Shown in pieces: positions 8,438 through 16,622 of a DNA stretch of 64,000 nucleotides (positions within the stretch are counted from its first letter, which is position 1; each line of letters opens with the position of its first letter). The position numbers were made by a program, and so were the translations under genes. This stretch comes from Lysobacterales bacterium (GTDB lineage: Bacteria > Pseudomonadota > Gammaproteobacteria > Xanthomonadales > SZUA-5), in contig JABAQR010000031.1 of NCBI GenBank assembly GCA_019187485.1, positions 66,399 through 130,398 on the forward strand, read 5' to 3'. The notes beneath the pieces were generated by a model. That model worked only from the letters and a program-made list of their open reading frames with translations, had not been told where the DNA came from and searched no databases.

Positions 8438-10780
8438 TCATGCTCGCGACTCCGCCGCCAGCGCCTGCATCAGTTGTTCGATGCTGAAGGGCTTGGGCAG
8501 CACCCGCAGGCCGTCGACGCCAGATGGTCCGCCCGAGCCGCTGACCAGCAGCACCTGCGGGAGACTGCCGGTGCGGCGCGCGCGAACGCTCGCAGCAATC
8601 GCGCCGCCGTCGCTGCCGCCGAGGTGGCGGTCGCACAGCAGGATGTCGGGCACGAAACTCCGCAGGCCCTCATCGAGCGTCACCGCGTCGGCAAGCTCGC
8701 GCACTTGCGCGCCCGCCACTTCCAGCAGGCTGCGGATGCCGAGGCGCGAGAATTCGTCGTCGTCCACCAGCAGCACGCGGCGTCCCGCGAGCGGCAACCC
8801 GTCCGCCTGCGGCTCGCTCGCGGCGTCCGAACACGGCAGTTCCAGCACGAAGACCGCGCCCTCCGCCTGACCCGGCCGCGCCCACAGGCGTCCGCCGTGG
8901 GCTTCCACCAGGCGCCGCGCGATTGCGAGCCCGAGGCCACTGCCGCCGGCTCCCGAGGATGCGCTGCCGCGGAATCCGGGCTCGAAGATCCGTTCCAGTT
9001 CGGCATCGGCGACACCGGGGCCGCGATCGCATACCTCCAGTGTCCAGAGGCGCGCGAGCAGGTCGATCCGCGCCCGCAGCAGGACTTCGCCGCTGCCCGA
9101 GTAGTGCACGGCATTGCCGACGAGATTCAGCAGCACCTGTCCGAAGCGCTCGGGATCCACCTCCGCCCAACCCGGCGCTGCGGCGGGCTCGTAGCGCAGC
9201 CCGAGACCCTTGGCGCGCGCCGTCGCCTCCACCAGGGCGAGGCTGGCGCGCACCAGCGCGTCGAGGTCGCAGGGATGGCGATGCAGCGTGAAGCGGCCCT
9301 GCTCGATGAGGGCGAGATCGAGGGCGTCGCTCGCCAGCCGCGCGATCACATCCGCGGCCAGGTGCGCGGAATGCAGTTGTCGGCGGCGTGCGGGGTCGAC
9401 TTCCTGTTGCAGCAACTGCTCGAGGGTGCCGCGCAAGCCCTGCACCGGGTTGCGGATCTCGTGGCTGGTCATCGCCAGCACCTGCACGCGCGCCTGCTGC
9501 TCCGCGGCGGCGGCGCGCGCCTGCAGCGCGCGCAGGCGCAGGCGGAAGCCCAGCCAGGCCGCCAGCAGCAGGATCGAACAGGCGACCGCCAGCAGCCATG
9601 CCAGGTCGCGCTGGCGCTGCGCGAGCGCGAGCGCGAGTTGCTCGGCGCGCAGCTCTGCGCTCGTCAGTCGCGCGGCCTGCTCGTGTTCGCGATGGCGCAG
9701 GTTCAAGGAAGCCACGACGTCCTCGCGCCGCCGTTGCAGCGAATCCAGCGCGGTGCTGCGGGCTTCGACGGCATGCGCGTAGGCCTGCGCGAAGTCGCCG
9801 GCGCGGTGCGCGCAGGCGCCGAGGTCGGCGAGTGCCGCCGACAGGTCCCAGAGGGTGTCCAGTTCGCGCAACAGGGCGACGCCTGCGCGCAACTGCTCGG
9901 CACCCTCGGCGGTGTCGCCGCGCTCGCACAGGCTGCGGCCCGCCACCACCAGCGCGAACGCCTGCAGGTAGGGCTGCTGGCGCCGCGCGGCATCCGCGAC
10001 GACCGCCTGCAGCCTCGCCTGCGCATCCTCCGGCTCGCGCACGGCGATCTCTGCCAGCAGCAGCGATTGCAGCGCATCCGGCGCACTCACCCGTGCGGCC
10101 AGCGACAGCGCGGTTTCGAGGTCGGCCAGCGCCAGTTCCGGCTGCGACTGGGCGCGCACGATCCGGATGCGGTTGATCAGCAGCCGCAACCAGGCTTCTG
10201 CCAGATCCGCGGCGCTGGCAATGGCGACGCCCTCGTCTGCGTACCGACGCGCGGTTTCCAGGTCGCGCGCGCGCCCGGCGGCGCTGGAGAGGCTCAGCAG
10301 CGCCAGCGCCTGTGCCTCGGCGTCGTCGTTGACGCGCGCCCGCGCCAGCACGTCGAGCAGCAGTTCCTGTGCCTGCGGCAGGCTCTCGAGTTGCACCTGC
10401 GCGCCGGCGATCGCCAGTTCGGCGCGCGCCAGCAGGCGCTGGTCGCCCGCGCGCCGCGCCTGCGTCGCGGCCGCCCGCCCATGCGCCTCCACTTCCTCCC
10501 ACAGCCCGCGGCTGCGCAGATGGCGGGCGATCGCCAGCTCGATGCGCGCGGCCGCGACCGCATCGTCCGCCGCCTCGGCACGATTGAGCAGTTGCACCGC
10601 CTCATCCATGAAGACGGAGCGTGGCAGCGGAGCGGTGCTGTCCTCGAGACGCGCAACCGCAGTGGCGAGCGCCTCGGGATCCGCTTGCGCGATCGACACG
10701 GCGGCGACCGTCGACAAGGTACAGGCCACGAGCAGGCCCTGCAGCCATCGCGTGACGCCCAAACAACTCACGGACCGCAT
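8438..10780 (-). CDS. Hybrid sensor histidine kinase with TPR-like periplasmic sensor
   Basis: This 780-residue protein has an N-terminal signal or anchor segment (about 10-32), then an Ala/Leu-rich helical region of 330 residues that looks like tetratricopeptide repeats and should lie in the periplasm. A transmembrane helix spans about 391-412. The HisKA H-box is HEIRNP at 440-445. The ATPase domain has the N box near Asn556, DRGPGV at 585-590 and GGSGLGLAI at 612-620. A C-terminal receiver has Asp673-675, phospho-Asp717 and Lys763. The layout fits a membrane hybrid kinase that needs an HPt partner, and one is encoded two genes downstream. The TPR call is from helix composition, not from aligned repeats. 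The signal sensed is unknown. Confidence 0.92.
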   Translation of the reverse strand: MRSVSCLGVTRWLQGLLVACTLSTVAAVSIAQADPEALATAVARLEDSTAPLPRSVFMDEAVQLLNRAEAADDAVAAARIELAIARHLRSRGLWEEVEAHGRAAATQARRAGDQRLLARAELAIAGAQVQLESLPQAQELLLDVLARARVNDDAEAQALALLSLSSAAGRARDLETARRYADEGVAIASAADLAEAWLRLLINRIRIVRAQSQPELALADLETALSLAARVSAPDALQSLLLAEIAVREPEDAQARLQAVVADAARRQQPYLQAFALVVAGRSLCERGDTAEGAEQLRAGVALLRELDTLWDLSAALADLGACAHRAGDFAQAYAHAVEARSTALDSLQRRREDVVASLNLRHREHEQAARLTSAELRAEQLALALAQRQRDLAWLLAVACSILLLAAWLGFRLRLRALQARAAAAEQQARVQVLAMTSHEIRNPVQGLRGTLEQLLQQEVDPARRRQLHSAHLAADVIARLASDALDLALIEQGRFTLHRHPCDLDALVRASLALVEATARAKGLGLRYEPAAAPGWAEVDPERFGQVLLNLVGNAVHYSGSGEVLLRARIDLLARLWTLEVCDRGPGVADAELERIFEPGFRGSASSGAGGSGLGLAIARRLVEAHGGRLWARPGQAEGAVFVLELPCSDAASEPQADGLPLAGRRVLLVDDDEFSRLGIRSLLEVAGAQVRELADAVTLDEGLRSFVPDILLCDRHLGGSDGGAIAASVRARRTGSLPQVLLVSGSGGPSGVDGLRVLPKPFSIEQLMQALAAESRA

Positions 10781-10857
10781 CGGGATTCCTCTGGGAACGC
10801 TGCGGCGACGCTATGCTTGCGCGCGCCCCGCCGCAATCGCGGCAGACCTCCGACCGC

Positions 10858-12315
10858 ATGCGCGAATCCGGCCTCCGCCTCGCAAACTTCATCGACGGCG
10901 ACTACCGCGCGCCGCTGTCGGGCGCCTGGCTGGCGGTGCACGAGCCGGCGACCGGGCAGGTCTATGCCGAGGTGCCGGACTCGGGATCGGCGGACATCGA
11001 AGCCGCGGTCGCCGCGGCGCAGCGCGCGCAGCGCGGCTGGTCTGCGACCGCGCCGAGCGCCCGTGCGGCCTTGCTGCGGCGCATCGCCGACCTGCTCGAA
11101 GGGCAACTCGATGCCTTCGCCGAGGAGGAGTCGCGCGACAGCGGCAAACCGGTGCACGTGGCGCGCGCGGTCGACATCCCGCGCGCGGTGGCGAACTTCC
11201 GCTTCTTCGCGGCGATGGCGGAGTCCTTCACCTCCGAGAGCCACCACGGCGAGGCCGGCACGCTCAACTACACCCTGCGCCAGCCGATCGGCAGCGTCGG
11301 CTGCATCAGCCCGTGGAACCTGCCGCTGTACCTGTTCAGCTGGAAGATCGCGCCGGCGCTCGCGGCCGGCAACTGCGTGATCGCCAAGCCCAGCGAGGTC
11401 ACGCCGGTGAGCGCCTGGCTGCTCGGCGGCATCCTGCAGCAGGCGTGCCTCCCCCCGGGCGTGCTCAACATCGTGCACGGCAGCGGCGCGCGTTGCGGCG
11501 CGCCGCTGGTCGCGCACCCGAAGATCAAGGCGGTGTCCTTCACCGGCAGCACCGCCACCGGAGCGGCGATCGCCGCCGCCACCGCCAGCCAGTTCAAGAA
11601 GCTGTCGCTGGAAATGGGCGGCAAGAACGCCACGGTGGTGTTCGCCGACTGCGATTTCGAGCGCGCGCTGGCGGAGTCGGTGCGCGCGACCTTTTCCAAC
11701 CAGGGCCAGATCTGCCTGTGCGGCTCGCGCGTGCTGGTCGAACGCAGCCTGCTGCCGCGCTTCCGCGAGGCCTTCGTCGAGCGCGTACGCGCGCTGCGCG
11801 TCGGCGACCCGCGCGATCCTGGCAGCGACATCGGCGCGCTGGTCTCCGCCGCGCATCGCGACAAGGTCGAGTCCTACATCGCGCTGGCGCACGAGGAAGG
11901 CGGTCGCCTGCTCACTGGCGGCGGGCGCGTCGCGCCGGAGGGTCGCTGCGCGCAGGGCTGGTTCCTGCAACCGACGGTCTTCGACCACCTCGACGCGCAC
12001 TGCCGCGTCAACCAGGAAGAGATCTTCGGCCCGGTGGCGACGCTGACGCCCTTCGACGACGAGGCGCAGGCGCTGGCCTACGCGAACAGCACGAACTACG
12101 GGCTCGCGTGCAGCCTGTGGACCCGCGACCTCGAGCGCGCCCACCGCTTTGCGGCGGCGCTGGAGAGCGGCATCGTCTGGGTCAACTGCTGGATGGCGCG
12201 CGACTTGCGCACGCCCTTCGGCGGGGTCAAGCATTCCGGCCTCGGCCGCGAGGGCGGGCAGGAGGCGATGCGCTTCTTCACCGAAGCCAGGAACGTCGCG
12301 ATCCGCGTGAACTGA
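10858..12315 (+). CDS. NAD-dependent aldehyde dehydrogenase, probable 2-aminomuconic semialdehyde dehydrogenase
   Basis: From the ATG at 10858 the product is 485 residues. An in-frame ATG at 10813 would add 15 residues and leave only 32 bp to the divergent kinase gene, so I prefer the inner start. The Rossmann segment has FTGST. Catalytic Glu252 lies in LEMGGKN and nucleophile Cys286 in NQGQICLCGSR. It belongs to the ALDH superfamily near the hydroxymuconic/aminomuconic semialdehyde dehydrogenases. That substrate is inferred from the neighbours: a RidA-like deaminase 35 bp downstream and 3-hydroxyanthranilate dioxygenase after it match consecutive steps of the meta-cleavage route. A broad-range aldehyde dehydrogenase is the alternative. 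Confidence 0.88.
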   Translation: MRESGLRLANFIDGDYRAPLSGAWLAVHEPATGQVYAEVPDSGSADIEAAVAAAQRAQRGWSATAPSARAALLRRIADLLEGQLDAFAEEESRDSGKPVHVARAVDIPRAVANFRFFAAMAESFTSESHHGEAGTLNYTLRQPIGSVGCISPWNLPLYLFSWKIAPALAAGNCVIAKPSEVTPVSAWLLGGILQQACLPPGVLNIVHGSGARCGAPLVAHPKIKAVSFTGSTATGAAIAAATASQFKKLSLEMGGKNATVVFADCDFERALAESVRATFSNQGQICLCGSRVLVERSLLPRFREAFVERVRALRVGDPRDPGSDIGALVSAAHRDKVESYIALAHEEGGRLLTGGGRVAPEGRCAQGWFLQPTVFDHLDAHCRVNQEEIFGPVATLTPFDDEAQALAYANSTNYGLACSLWTRDLERAHRFAAALESGIVWVNCWMARDLRTPFGGVKHSGLGREGGQEAMRFFTEARNVAIRVN

Positions 12316-12350
12316 CCGGCGTCCCGCGCGGCGCACAGGAGAGTCGAAGC

Positions 12351-12791
12351 ATGGGCGAGTCCATCCAGGCCAGCACCGCGCCGAAACCGGTCGGTCACTA
12401 TCCACACGCCCGCCGGGTCGGCGAGCTGCTGTTCCTGTCCGGCATCGGACCGCGTTCGCCGCAGGACAACTCGATCCCGGGCAATGTCCTCGATGCCGAC
12501 GGCAACCTCGTCGCCTACGACATCGCGCAGCAATGCCACGCGGTGTTCGCCAACGTGCGCGCGGTGCTCGAAGCCTGCGGCGCGCAGTGGCAGGACCTCG
12601 TCGACGTCACCTGCTACCTGACCGACCTGGCGCGCGACTTCCGCGTCTACAACCGCATCTGGGCCGAGTATTTCCCCGACCCCGCGAACGCGCCCTGCCG
12701 GACCACGCTCGGCATCGACGCGCTGCCGACCCTGATCGTCATCGAGCTGAAGTGCGTGGCGCGCGCGCCGACGGTCTCTCCTTCGATGTAG
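12351..12791 (+). CDS. RidA/YjgF-family protein, probable 2-aminomuconate deaminase
   Basis: The 146-residue product starts at ATG 12351 after AGGAG with a good spacer. It has the RidA fold signatures: LLFLSGIGPR near the N-terminus, a central VFANVRAVLEACG helix, and the C-terminal CRTTLGIDALPTLIVIEL strand that carries the conserved Arg and the Glu of the active-site cleft. RidA homologues deaminate enamines and imines, and one branch is the 2-aminomuconate deaminase of 3-hydroxyanthranilate and nitrobenzoate catabolism. Placement between the dehydrogenase and the 3-hydroxyanthranilate dioxygenase supports that branch. General RidA imine clearance is the alternative. Confidence 0.85.
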   Translation: MGESIQASTAPKPVGHYPHARRVGELLFLSGIGPRSPQDNSIPGNVLDADGNLVAYDIAQQCHAVFANVRAVLEACGAQWQDLVDVTCYLTDLARDFRVYNRIWAEYFPDPANAPCRTTLGIDALPTLIVIELKCVARAPTVSPSM

Positions 12792-12881
12792 CGCCGCCGG
12801 TGGCGAGCCGGCCGAGGTCGTGCCGCGCACGTCGCGCAATCATCGGATAGGCTGTGTTCCGGCTTTCCAAAGACAGCAGCC

Positions 12882-13400
12882 ATGTGGCCTTCCCCGATCG
12901 ACCTGCAAGCCTGGATCGACGAGCACCGGCACCTGCTGAAGCCGCCGGTCGCCAACAAGTGCATCGAACAGGGCGATTTCATCGTCATGATCGTCGGCGG
13001 ACCGAACCAGCGCACCGACTACCACGTCGAGGACGGTCCCGAGTTCTTCTACCAGCTCGAAGGCGAGATGGTGCTGAAGATCCAGCACGAGGGCCGCGCG
13101 CAGGACGTGCCGATCCGCGCCGGCCAGGTCTACTACCTGCCGCCGCGGGTGCCGCACTCGCCGCAGCGCATGCCGGATTCGGTCGGCCTGGTGATCGAAC
13201 GCAAGCGCCTCGCGCACGAACTCGACGGATTGCAGTGGTACTGCGAGCGCTGCAACCACAAGCTCTACGAAGAGTATTTCGCGCTCACCAACATCGAGAC
13301 CCAGTTCGGAGCGGTGTTCGACCGCTTCTACTCATCGCGCGAGCGGCGCAGTTGCGACGCGTGCGCGCATTTGAATCCGGCGCCGCCGCGATACTTGTGA
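12882..13400 (+). CDS. nbaC: 3-hydroxyanthranilate 3,4-dioxygenase
   Basis: This 172-residue cupin opens the ring of 3-hydroxyanthranilate to 2-amino-3-carboxymuconate semialdehyde, the last enzymatic step before quinolinate in the kynurenine route. Iron ligands His48, Glu54 and His92 and substrate-binding Arg44 match the family pattern. The C-terminal cysteine pairs C121-x2-C124 and C158-x2-C161 form the extra rubredoxin-like iron site typical of bacterial enzymes. Length is normal. It is third in a cluster with the dehydrogenase and RidA genes, 90 bp after the latter. The decarboxylase that would link them (ACMSD/NbaD) is not in the window. Confidence 0.95.
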   Translation: MWPSPIDLQAWIDEHRHLLKPPVANKCIEQGDFIVMIVGGPNQRTDYHVEDGPEFFYQLEGEMVLKIQHEGRAQDVPIRAGQVYYLPPRVPHSPQRMPDSVGLVIERKRLAHELDGLQWYCERCNHKLYEEYFALTNIETQFGAVFDRFYSSRERRSCDACAHLNPAPPRYL

Positions 13401-13918
13401 AGCGGGTTGTCTGTCGGCAGCGAAGCTCGCACGCAGAGACGCAGCCGCCGTTCGGTGAGCTACCCACGGAGCCGGCCCGACCCGCGAAGGTTGCGACGTA
13501 GTCGCTCCGCCCAAGGGTGGAAAAGCGTCGGGCGCAAAGTACGCAAAGGGGAAAAGAAAGGACGCAAAGGAGAGCGGAAGCAAATCGTCCTCCCGCTCTC
13601 GCCTTTCTTTGCGTCCTTTGCGCCCCTTTGCGTACTTTGCGTCCACCAACAGGCGCTGCGATCAGCGCGGGAACTCGTGGCCGCGGGTCGCGCCGCGCGA
13701 AGCGCTGCGGGAGAATGCCGGCAAGCGCCCGCTGCCGCCACCGACCCTCGCCAACCTGTATCCGGCGGTGCGCGGACACGCTGCCGACAGGATCAAGCGT
13801 GGCCGGCTTTGACTTTCACTGTTCACCTTTCACTTCTCACTGCCGCCCACGCCCGTCATCGCCCTGCGCCGACCGCTGCTAACATCCGCCACTCCGCCCC
13901 GCCACCCGAGGTCCAGCC
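13401..13918. other. 518-bp gap with hairpin and simple-sequence tracts
   Basis: No gene is supported here; reading frames across it lack family features. It holds a CGCAGAGACGCAG stretch near 13434, the large inverted repeat at 13532-13644, and a pyrimidine-rich TTCAC/TTTCAC tract at about 13811-13841. The sodB promoter should lie in the last 100 bp, but I see no clear consensus. Confidence 0.6.
13532..13644. repeat. Large imperfect inverted repeat built from CGCAAAG units
   Basis: The left arm begins CGCAAAGTACGCAAAGGGG. The right arm is its reverse complement, ending CCCCTTTGCGTACTTTGCG. The inner parts also pair (AGGACGCAAAG with CTTTGCGTCCT) with a small insertion. It lies between converging simple tracts in a non-coding gap. 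It resembles the hairpin at 58187-58266 in style. Confidence 0.8.
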
Positions 13919-14497
13919 ATGGCCATCGAACTCCCCGCCCTGCCCTACGCGCGTGATGCGCTGATGCCGCACATCTCGCCGGAGACCATCGACTTCCACT
14001 ACGCCAAGCACCACCAGGCCTACGTCACCAACCTCAACAACCTGATCAAGGGCACGCCGCAGGAAAACCAGAGCCTGGAGGAAATCGTGCGTTCCTCTTC
14101 CGGCGGCATGTTCAACAATGCCGCGCAGGTCTGGAACCACAGCTTCTACTGGAATTGCCTGAAGCCGAACGGCGGTGGTGCGCCCTCCGGCACGCTCGCG
14201 GCGGCCATCGACGCTGCCTTCGGCAGCTTCGACAAGTTCAAGGAAGAGTTCACCAAGACCGCGATCGGCACCTTCGGCTCCGGCTGGGCCTGGCTGGTGC
14301 AGAAGCCGGATGGCACGCTGGCGCTGGCGAGCACCAGCAACGCGGCAACGCCGCTGACCGGCGCCGACACCCCGCTGCTGACCTGCGATGTGTGGGAACA
14401 CGCCTACTACATCGACTACCGCAACCTGCGCGCGAAATACGTCGAGGCCTTCTGGAACCTCGTCAACTGGGACTTCGTCGGCGCGCAGATGCGCTGA
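13919..14497 (+). CDS. sodB: Superoxide dismutase (Fe/Mn family, iron type)
   Basis: The 192-residue protein converts superoxide to oxygen and hydrogen peroxide in the cytoplasm. Metal ligands His27, His74, Asp157 and His161 are all present, in [17 protein letters not shown] and [24 protein letters not shown] and the GSGWAWL segment are typical of the iron-type SodB branch, although metal choice cannot be proved by eye. Length matches the family. It stands alone between the hairpin-bearing gap and convergent purK, with only 30 bp between the two stop codons. Confidence 0.95.
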   Translation: MAIELPALPYARDALMPHISPETIDFHYAKHHQAYVTNLNNLIKGTPQENQSLEEIVRSSSGGMFNNAAQVWNHSFYWNCLKPNGGGAPSGTLAAAIDAAFGSFDKFKEEFTKTAIGTFGSGWAWLVQKPDGTLALASTSNAATPLTGADTPLLTCDVWEHAYYIDYRNLRAKYVEAFWNLVNWDFVGAQMR

Positions 14498-14527
14498 GGC
14501 GTTCTCGGGGTCCGTTCTGCGCCCGGC

Positions 14528-15652
14528 CTAGCCCAGGCGCGCCAGCACCGGATCGATCTGCGCGTGGCGGCCGAGCAGGTCGGCCACCAGCGCAAGTCGC
14601 CGCCGCAATTCGCCACGGTCGGCGGCGGTGATCGTTGCGTGGCCAACCTTGCGACCGGCGCGCGCCGCCTTGCCGTAGTCGTGCCAGTGCAGGCCGGGCA
14701 CGCGCAGCGCGGCGTTGCGTTCCGGCAGCTCGCCGATCCAGTTCAGCATGCAGCTCAGGCCGCGCGCCGCAGTGTCGCCAAGCGGCAGGCCGGCGACCGC
14801 GCGCAGGTGGTTCTCGAACTGTCCGGTGATGGCGCCCTCGATGCTCCAGTGGCCGCTGTTGTGGACGCGCGGCGCCATCTCGTTGGCGAGCAGCCGGCCG
14901 CCGACGTCGAAGAACTCGATCGCGAACACGCCGACATAGTCGAGCGTTTCGCCGACCCGGCGCGCGCAGGACTCCGCCTGCTGCGCGAGCGCGGGGTCGA
15001 CGACCGCCGGCGCCAGGGTCGCCGACAGGATGCCGTCGACATGCAGGTTCTCGACCAGCGGGTAGCAGCGCAGCTCGCCGTCGAGCGCGCGCACGGCGAC
15101 GATCGACAGTTCGCGCTCGAAGGCGATGCGCGTTTCCAGCACGCAGGCGGCGCGGCCCAGGCGCGTCCACGCGTCTTCGAGCAGGTCAGCGCAGTCGACG
15201 CGGATCTGGCCCTTGCCGTCGTAGCCGAAGCGGCGGGTCTTCAGGATCGCCGGGAACGCGACCGTGGCCACGGCCTGCGCCAAGTGCGCGGGCTCCTCGA
15301 CCACCGCGAATGGCGCCACCCCGGTGCCCACGCGCACGAACAGCACCTTTTCGGCGCCGCGGTCCTGCGCGGTTGCGAGCGCCAGCGGGTTGGGACGCAC
15401 CGGTCGCAACACTTCCAGTTCGTGCAGGGCGGGCGCCGAGACGTTCTCGAAGTCGAAGGTGATCGCGTCGCAGACGTCGGCGAAGCGGTGCAGCGCGGCG
15501 AGATCGTCGAAAGCCGCCACCTCCAGCGGCGCGACCCCACCCGAGCAGGCGTCGACCGCTGGATCCAGCGCGTGGACGCGCACACCCAGCGGGGCCCCGG
15601 CGAGCGCCAGCATGCGCGCGAGCTGGCCGCCGCCAATGACGCCTACTCGCAT
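14528..15652 (-). CDS. purK: 5-(carboxyamino)imidazole ribonucleotide synthase
   Basis: This 374-residue ATP-grasp enzyme carboxylates aminoimidazole ribonucleotide with ATP and bicarbonate in purine synthesis. It opens with the nucleotide-binding [16 protein letters not shown] and has the ATP-grasp segments [14 protein letters not shown] and [20 protein letters not shown]. Length is normal. Its ATG lies within the last 10 bp of purE, so the two are coupled as a purEK operon; PurE takes the unstable product directly. No purine-repressor box was recognised. Confidence 0.95.
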   Translation of the reverse strand: MRVGVIGGGQLARMLALAGAPLGVRVHALDPAVDACSGGVAPLEVAAFDDLAALHRFADVCDAITFDFENVSAPALHELEVLRPVRPNPLALATAQDRGAEKVLFVRVGTGVAPFAVVEEPAHLAQAVATVAFPAILKTRRFGYDGKGQIRVDCADLLEDAWTRLGRAACVLETRIAFERELSIVAVRALDGELRCYPLVENLHVDGILSATLAPAVVDPALAQQAESCARRVGETLDYVGVFAIEFFDVGGRLLANEMAPRVHNSGHWSIEGAITGQFENHLRAVAGLPLGDTAARGLSCMLNWIGELPERNAALRVPGLHWHDYGKAARAGRKVGHATITAADRGELRRRLALVADLLGRHAQIDPVLARLG

Positions 15653-16152
15653 GCCGGCCGCCGCGGGTCGGGCTCGGCGAGCACGCGCTCGGTCTGCGCG
15701 GCGCGCAGCCCCTGCAGCCTGGCCGCGAGCGCCGGGTTGGTCAGCGCCAGGATCGCCGCCGCGGCAAGCGCGGCGTTCTTGGCGCCGGCCTGGCCGATGG
15801 CCAGCGTCAGCACCGGAATGCCGGCCGGCATCTGCACGATCGACAGCAGCGAATCGATGCCATTGAGGGCGCGCGACTGCATCGGCACACCGAGCACCGG
15901 CAGCCAGGTCTTCGCCGCGAGCATGCCGGGCAGGTGCGCGGCACCGCCGGCGCCGGCGATGAGTACGCGCAGACCGCGCCGTTCGGCCTCGCTCGCGTAG
16001 CCGAACAGCAGATCCGGCGTACGGTGCGCGGAGACCACGCGCACCTCGTAGGGCACGCGCAGCTCATCCAACAGGTCAGCCGCAGCGGCCATGGTCTCCC
16101 AGTCCGAGCGCGATCCCATGACCACGCCCACCAGCGGTAGATTGATTTCCAC
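15643..16152 (-). CDS. purE: 5-(carboxyamino)imidazole ribonucleotide mutase
   Basis: I place the start at a GTG at 16152, preceded by ACAGG with a 5-6 base spacer. This gives 169 residues, the usual PurE length; the next ATG would remove part of the first strand. GSRSDW at 13-18, SAHRTP at 41-46 (catalytic His43) and [12 protein letters not shown] form the active site of class I PurE. The enzyme moves the carboxylate of N5-CAIR to carbon 4 to give CAIR. It lies just upstream of and overlaps purK, and is divergent from the Trm112-like gene across 66 bp. Confidence 0.93.
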   Translation of the reverse strand: MEINLPLVGVVMGSRSDWETMAAAADLLDELRVPYEVRVVSAHRTPDLLFGYASEAERRGLRVLIAGAGGAAHLPGMLAAKTWLPVLGVPMQSRALNGIDSLLSIVQMPAGIPVLTLAIGQAGAKNAALAAAAILALTNPALAARLQGLRAAQTERVLAEPDPRRPACE

Positions 16153-16218
16153 TTGCGCCTGTTGGAGTCGGTGGAGCGGACACGCTATGTTAGCGGCCCG
16201 ACCGCACGCGACCAATCC

Positions 16219-16491
16219 ATGGGGATCGACCGACGCCTGCTCGACATCCTGTGCTGTCCGGTGTCGCGCCGGCCCCTGCGCCTGCTGCGCTCGGACCAGT
16301 TGCGGTGGTTGAACCAGCGCATCGGCGCCGGCGGCGTGCTGGATGTCGACGGCCGCGTCGTCGGCGTCGCGTTCGCGGCCGGCCTCATTACCGACGACGG
16401 CCGCGTGATCTACCGCATCGAGGACGATATTCCAGTGCTGCTGCCGGAAGAAGGCCTGGGCACCACGCAATTCGACGGATTCCCGGTCTGA
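16219..16491 (+). CDS. Trm112-family protein (UPF0434-like, long form)
   Basis: This 90-residue cytoplasmic protein opens with [17 protein letters not shown] and closes with [14 protein letters not shown], the two conserved ends of the Trm112/YcaR family. Trm112 proteins activate methyltransferases in archaea and eukaryotes; the bacterial role is unsettled. As in the longer gammaproteobacterial form, the first zinc-ribbon pair reads CPVS, so the usual CPxC cysteine is absent and zinc binding is doubtful. A longer in-frame start at 16153 would run into the purE start region and is unlikely. Confidence 0.85.
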   Translation: MGIDRRLLDILCCPVSRRPLRLLRSDQLRWLNQRIGAGGVLDVDGRVVGVAFAAGLITDDGRVIYRIEDDIPVLLPEEGLGTTQFDGFPV

Positions 16492-16622
16492 GCCGTTGCG
16501 GCTGTAAACTGTGACCGCCGTCCTGATTTGCGCACTTGGCAAGAAGCTCCGGCGCGGCTTACGGTACCCTGCACGCGAACTCACGCGGTCGCGCGCGAAG
16601 CGATCAGGCCCAGGGGGTGTTC

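Noticed and set aside
8171..12791. Two very long plus-strand frames (8171-11380 and 10167-12791)
   Set aside because: They run antisense or out of frame through the histidine kinase and the dehydrogenase and lack any family motif.
16536..16622. Earlier TTG start for the DUF1631 protein
   Set aside because: No ribosome site precedes it and the added residues look non-conserved; AGGGGG stands at the right distance from the GTG at 16623.
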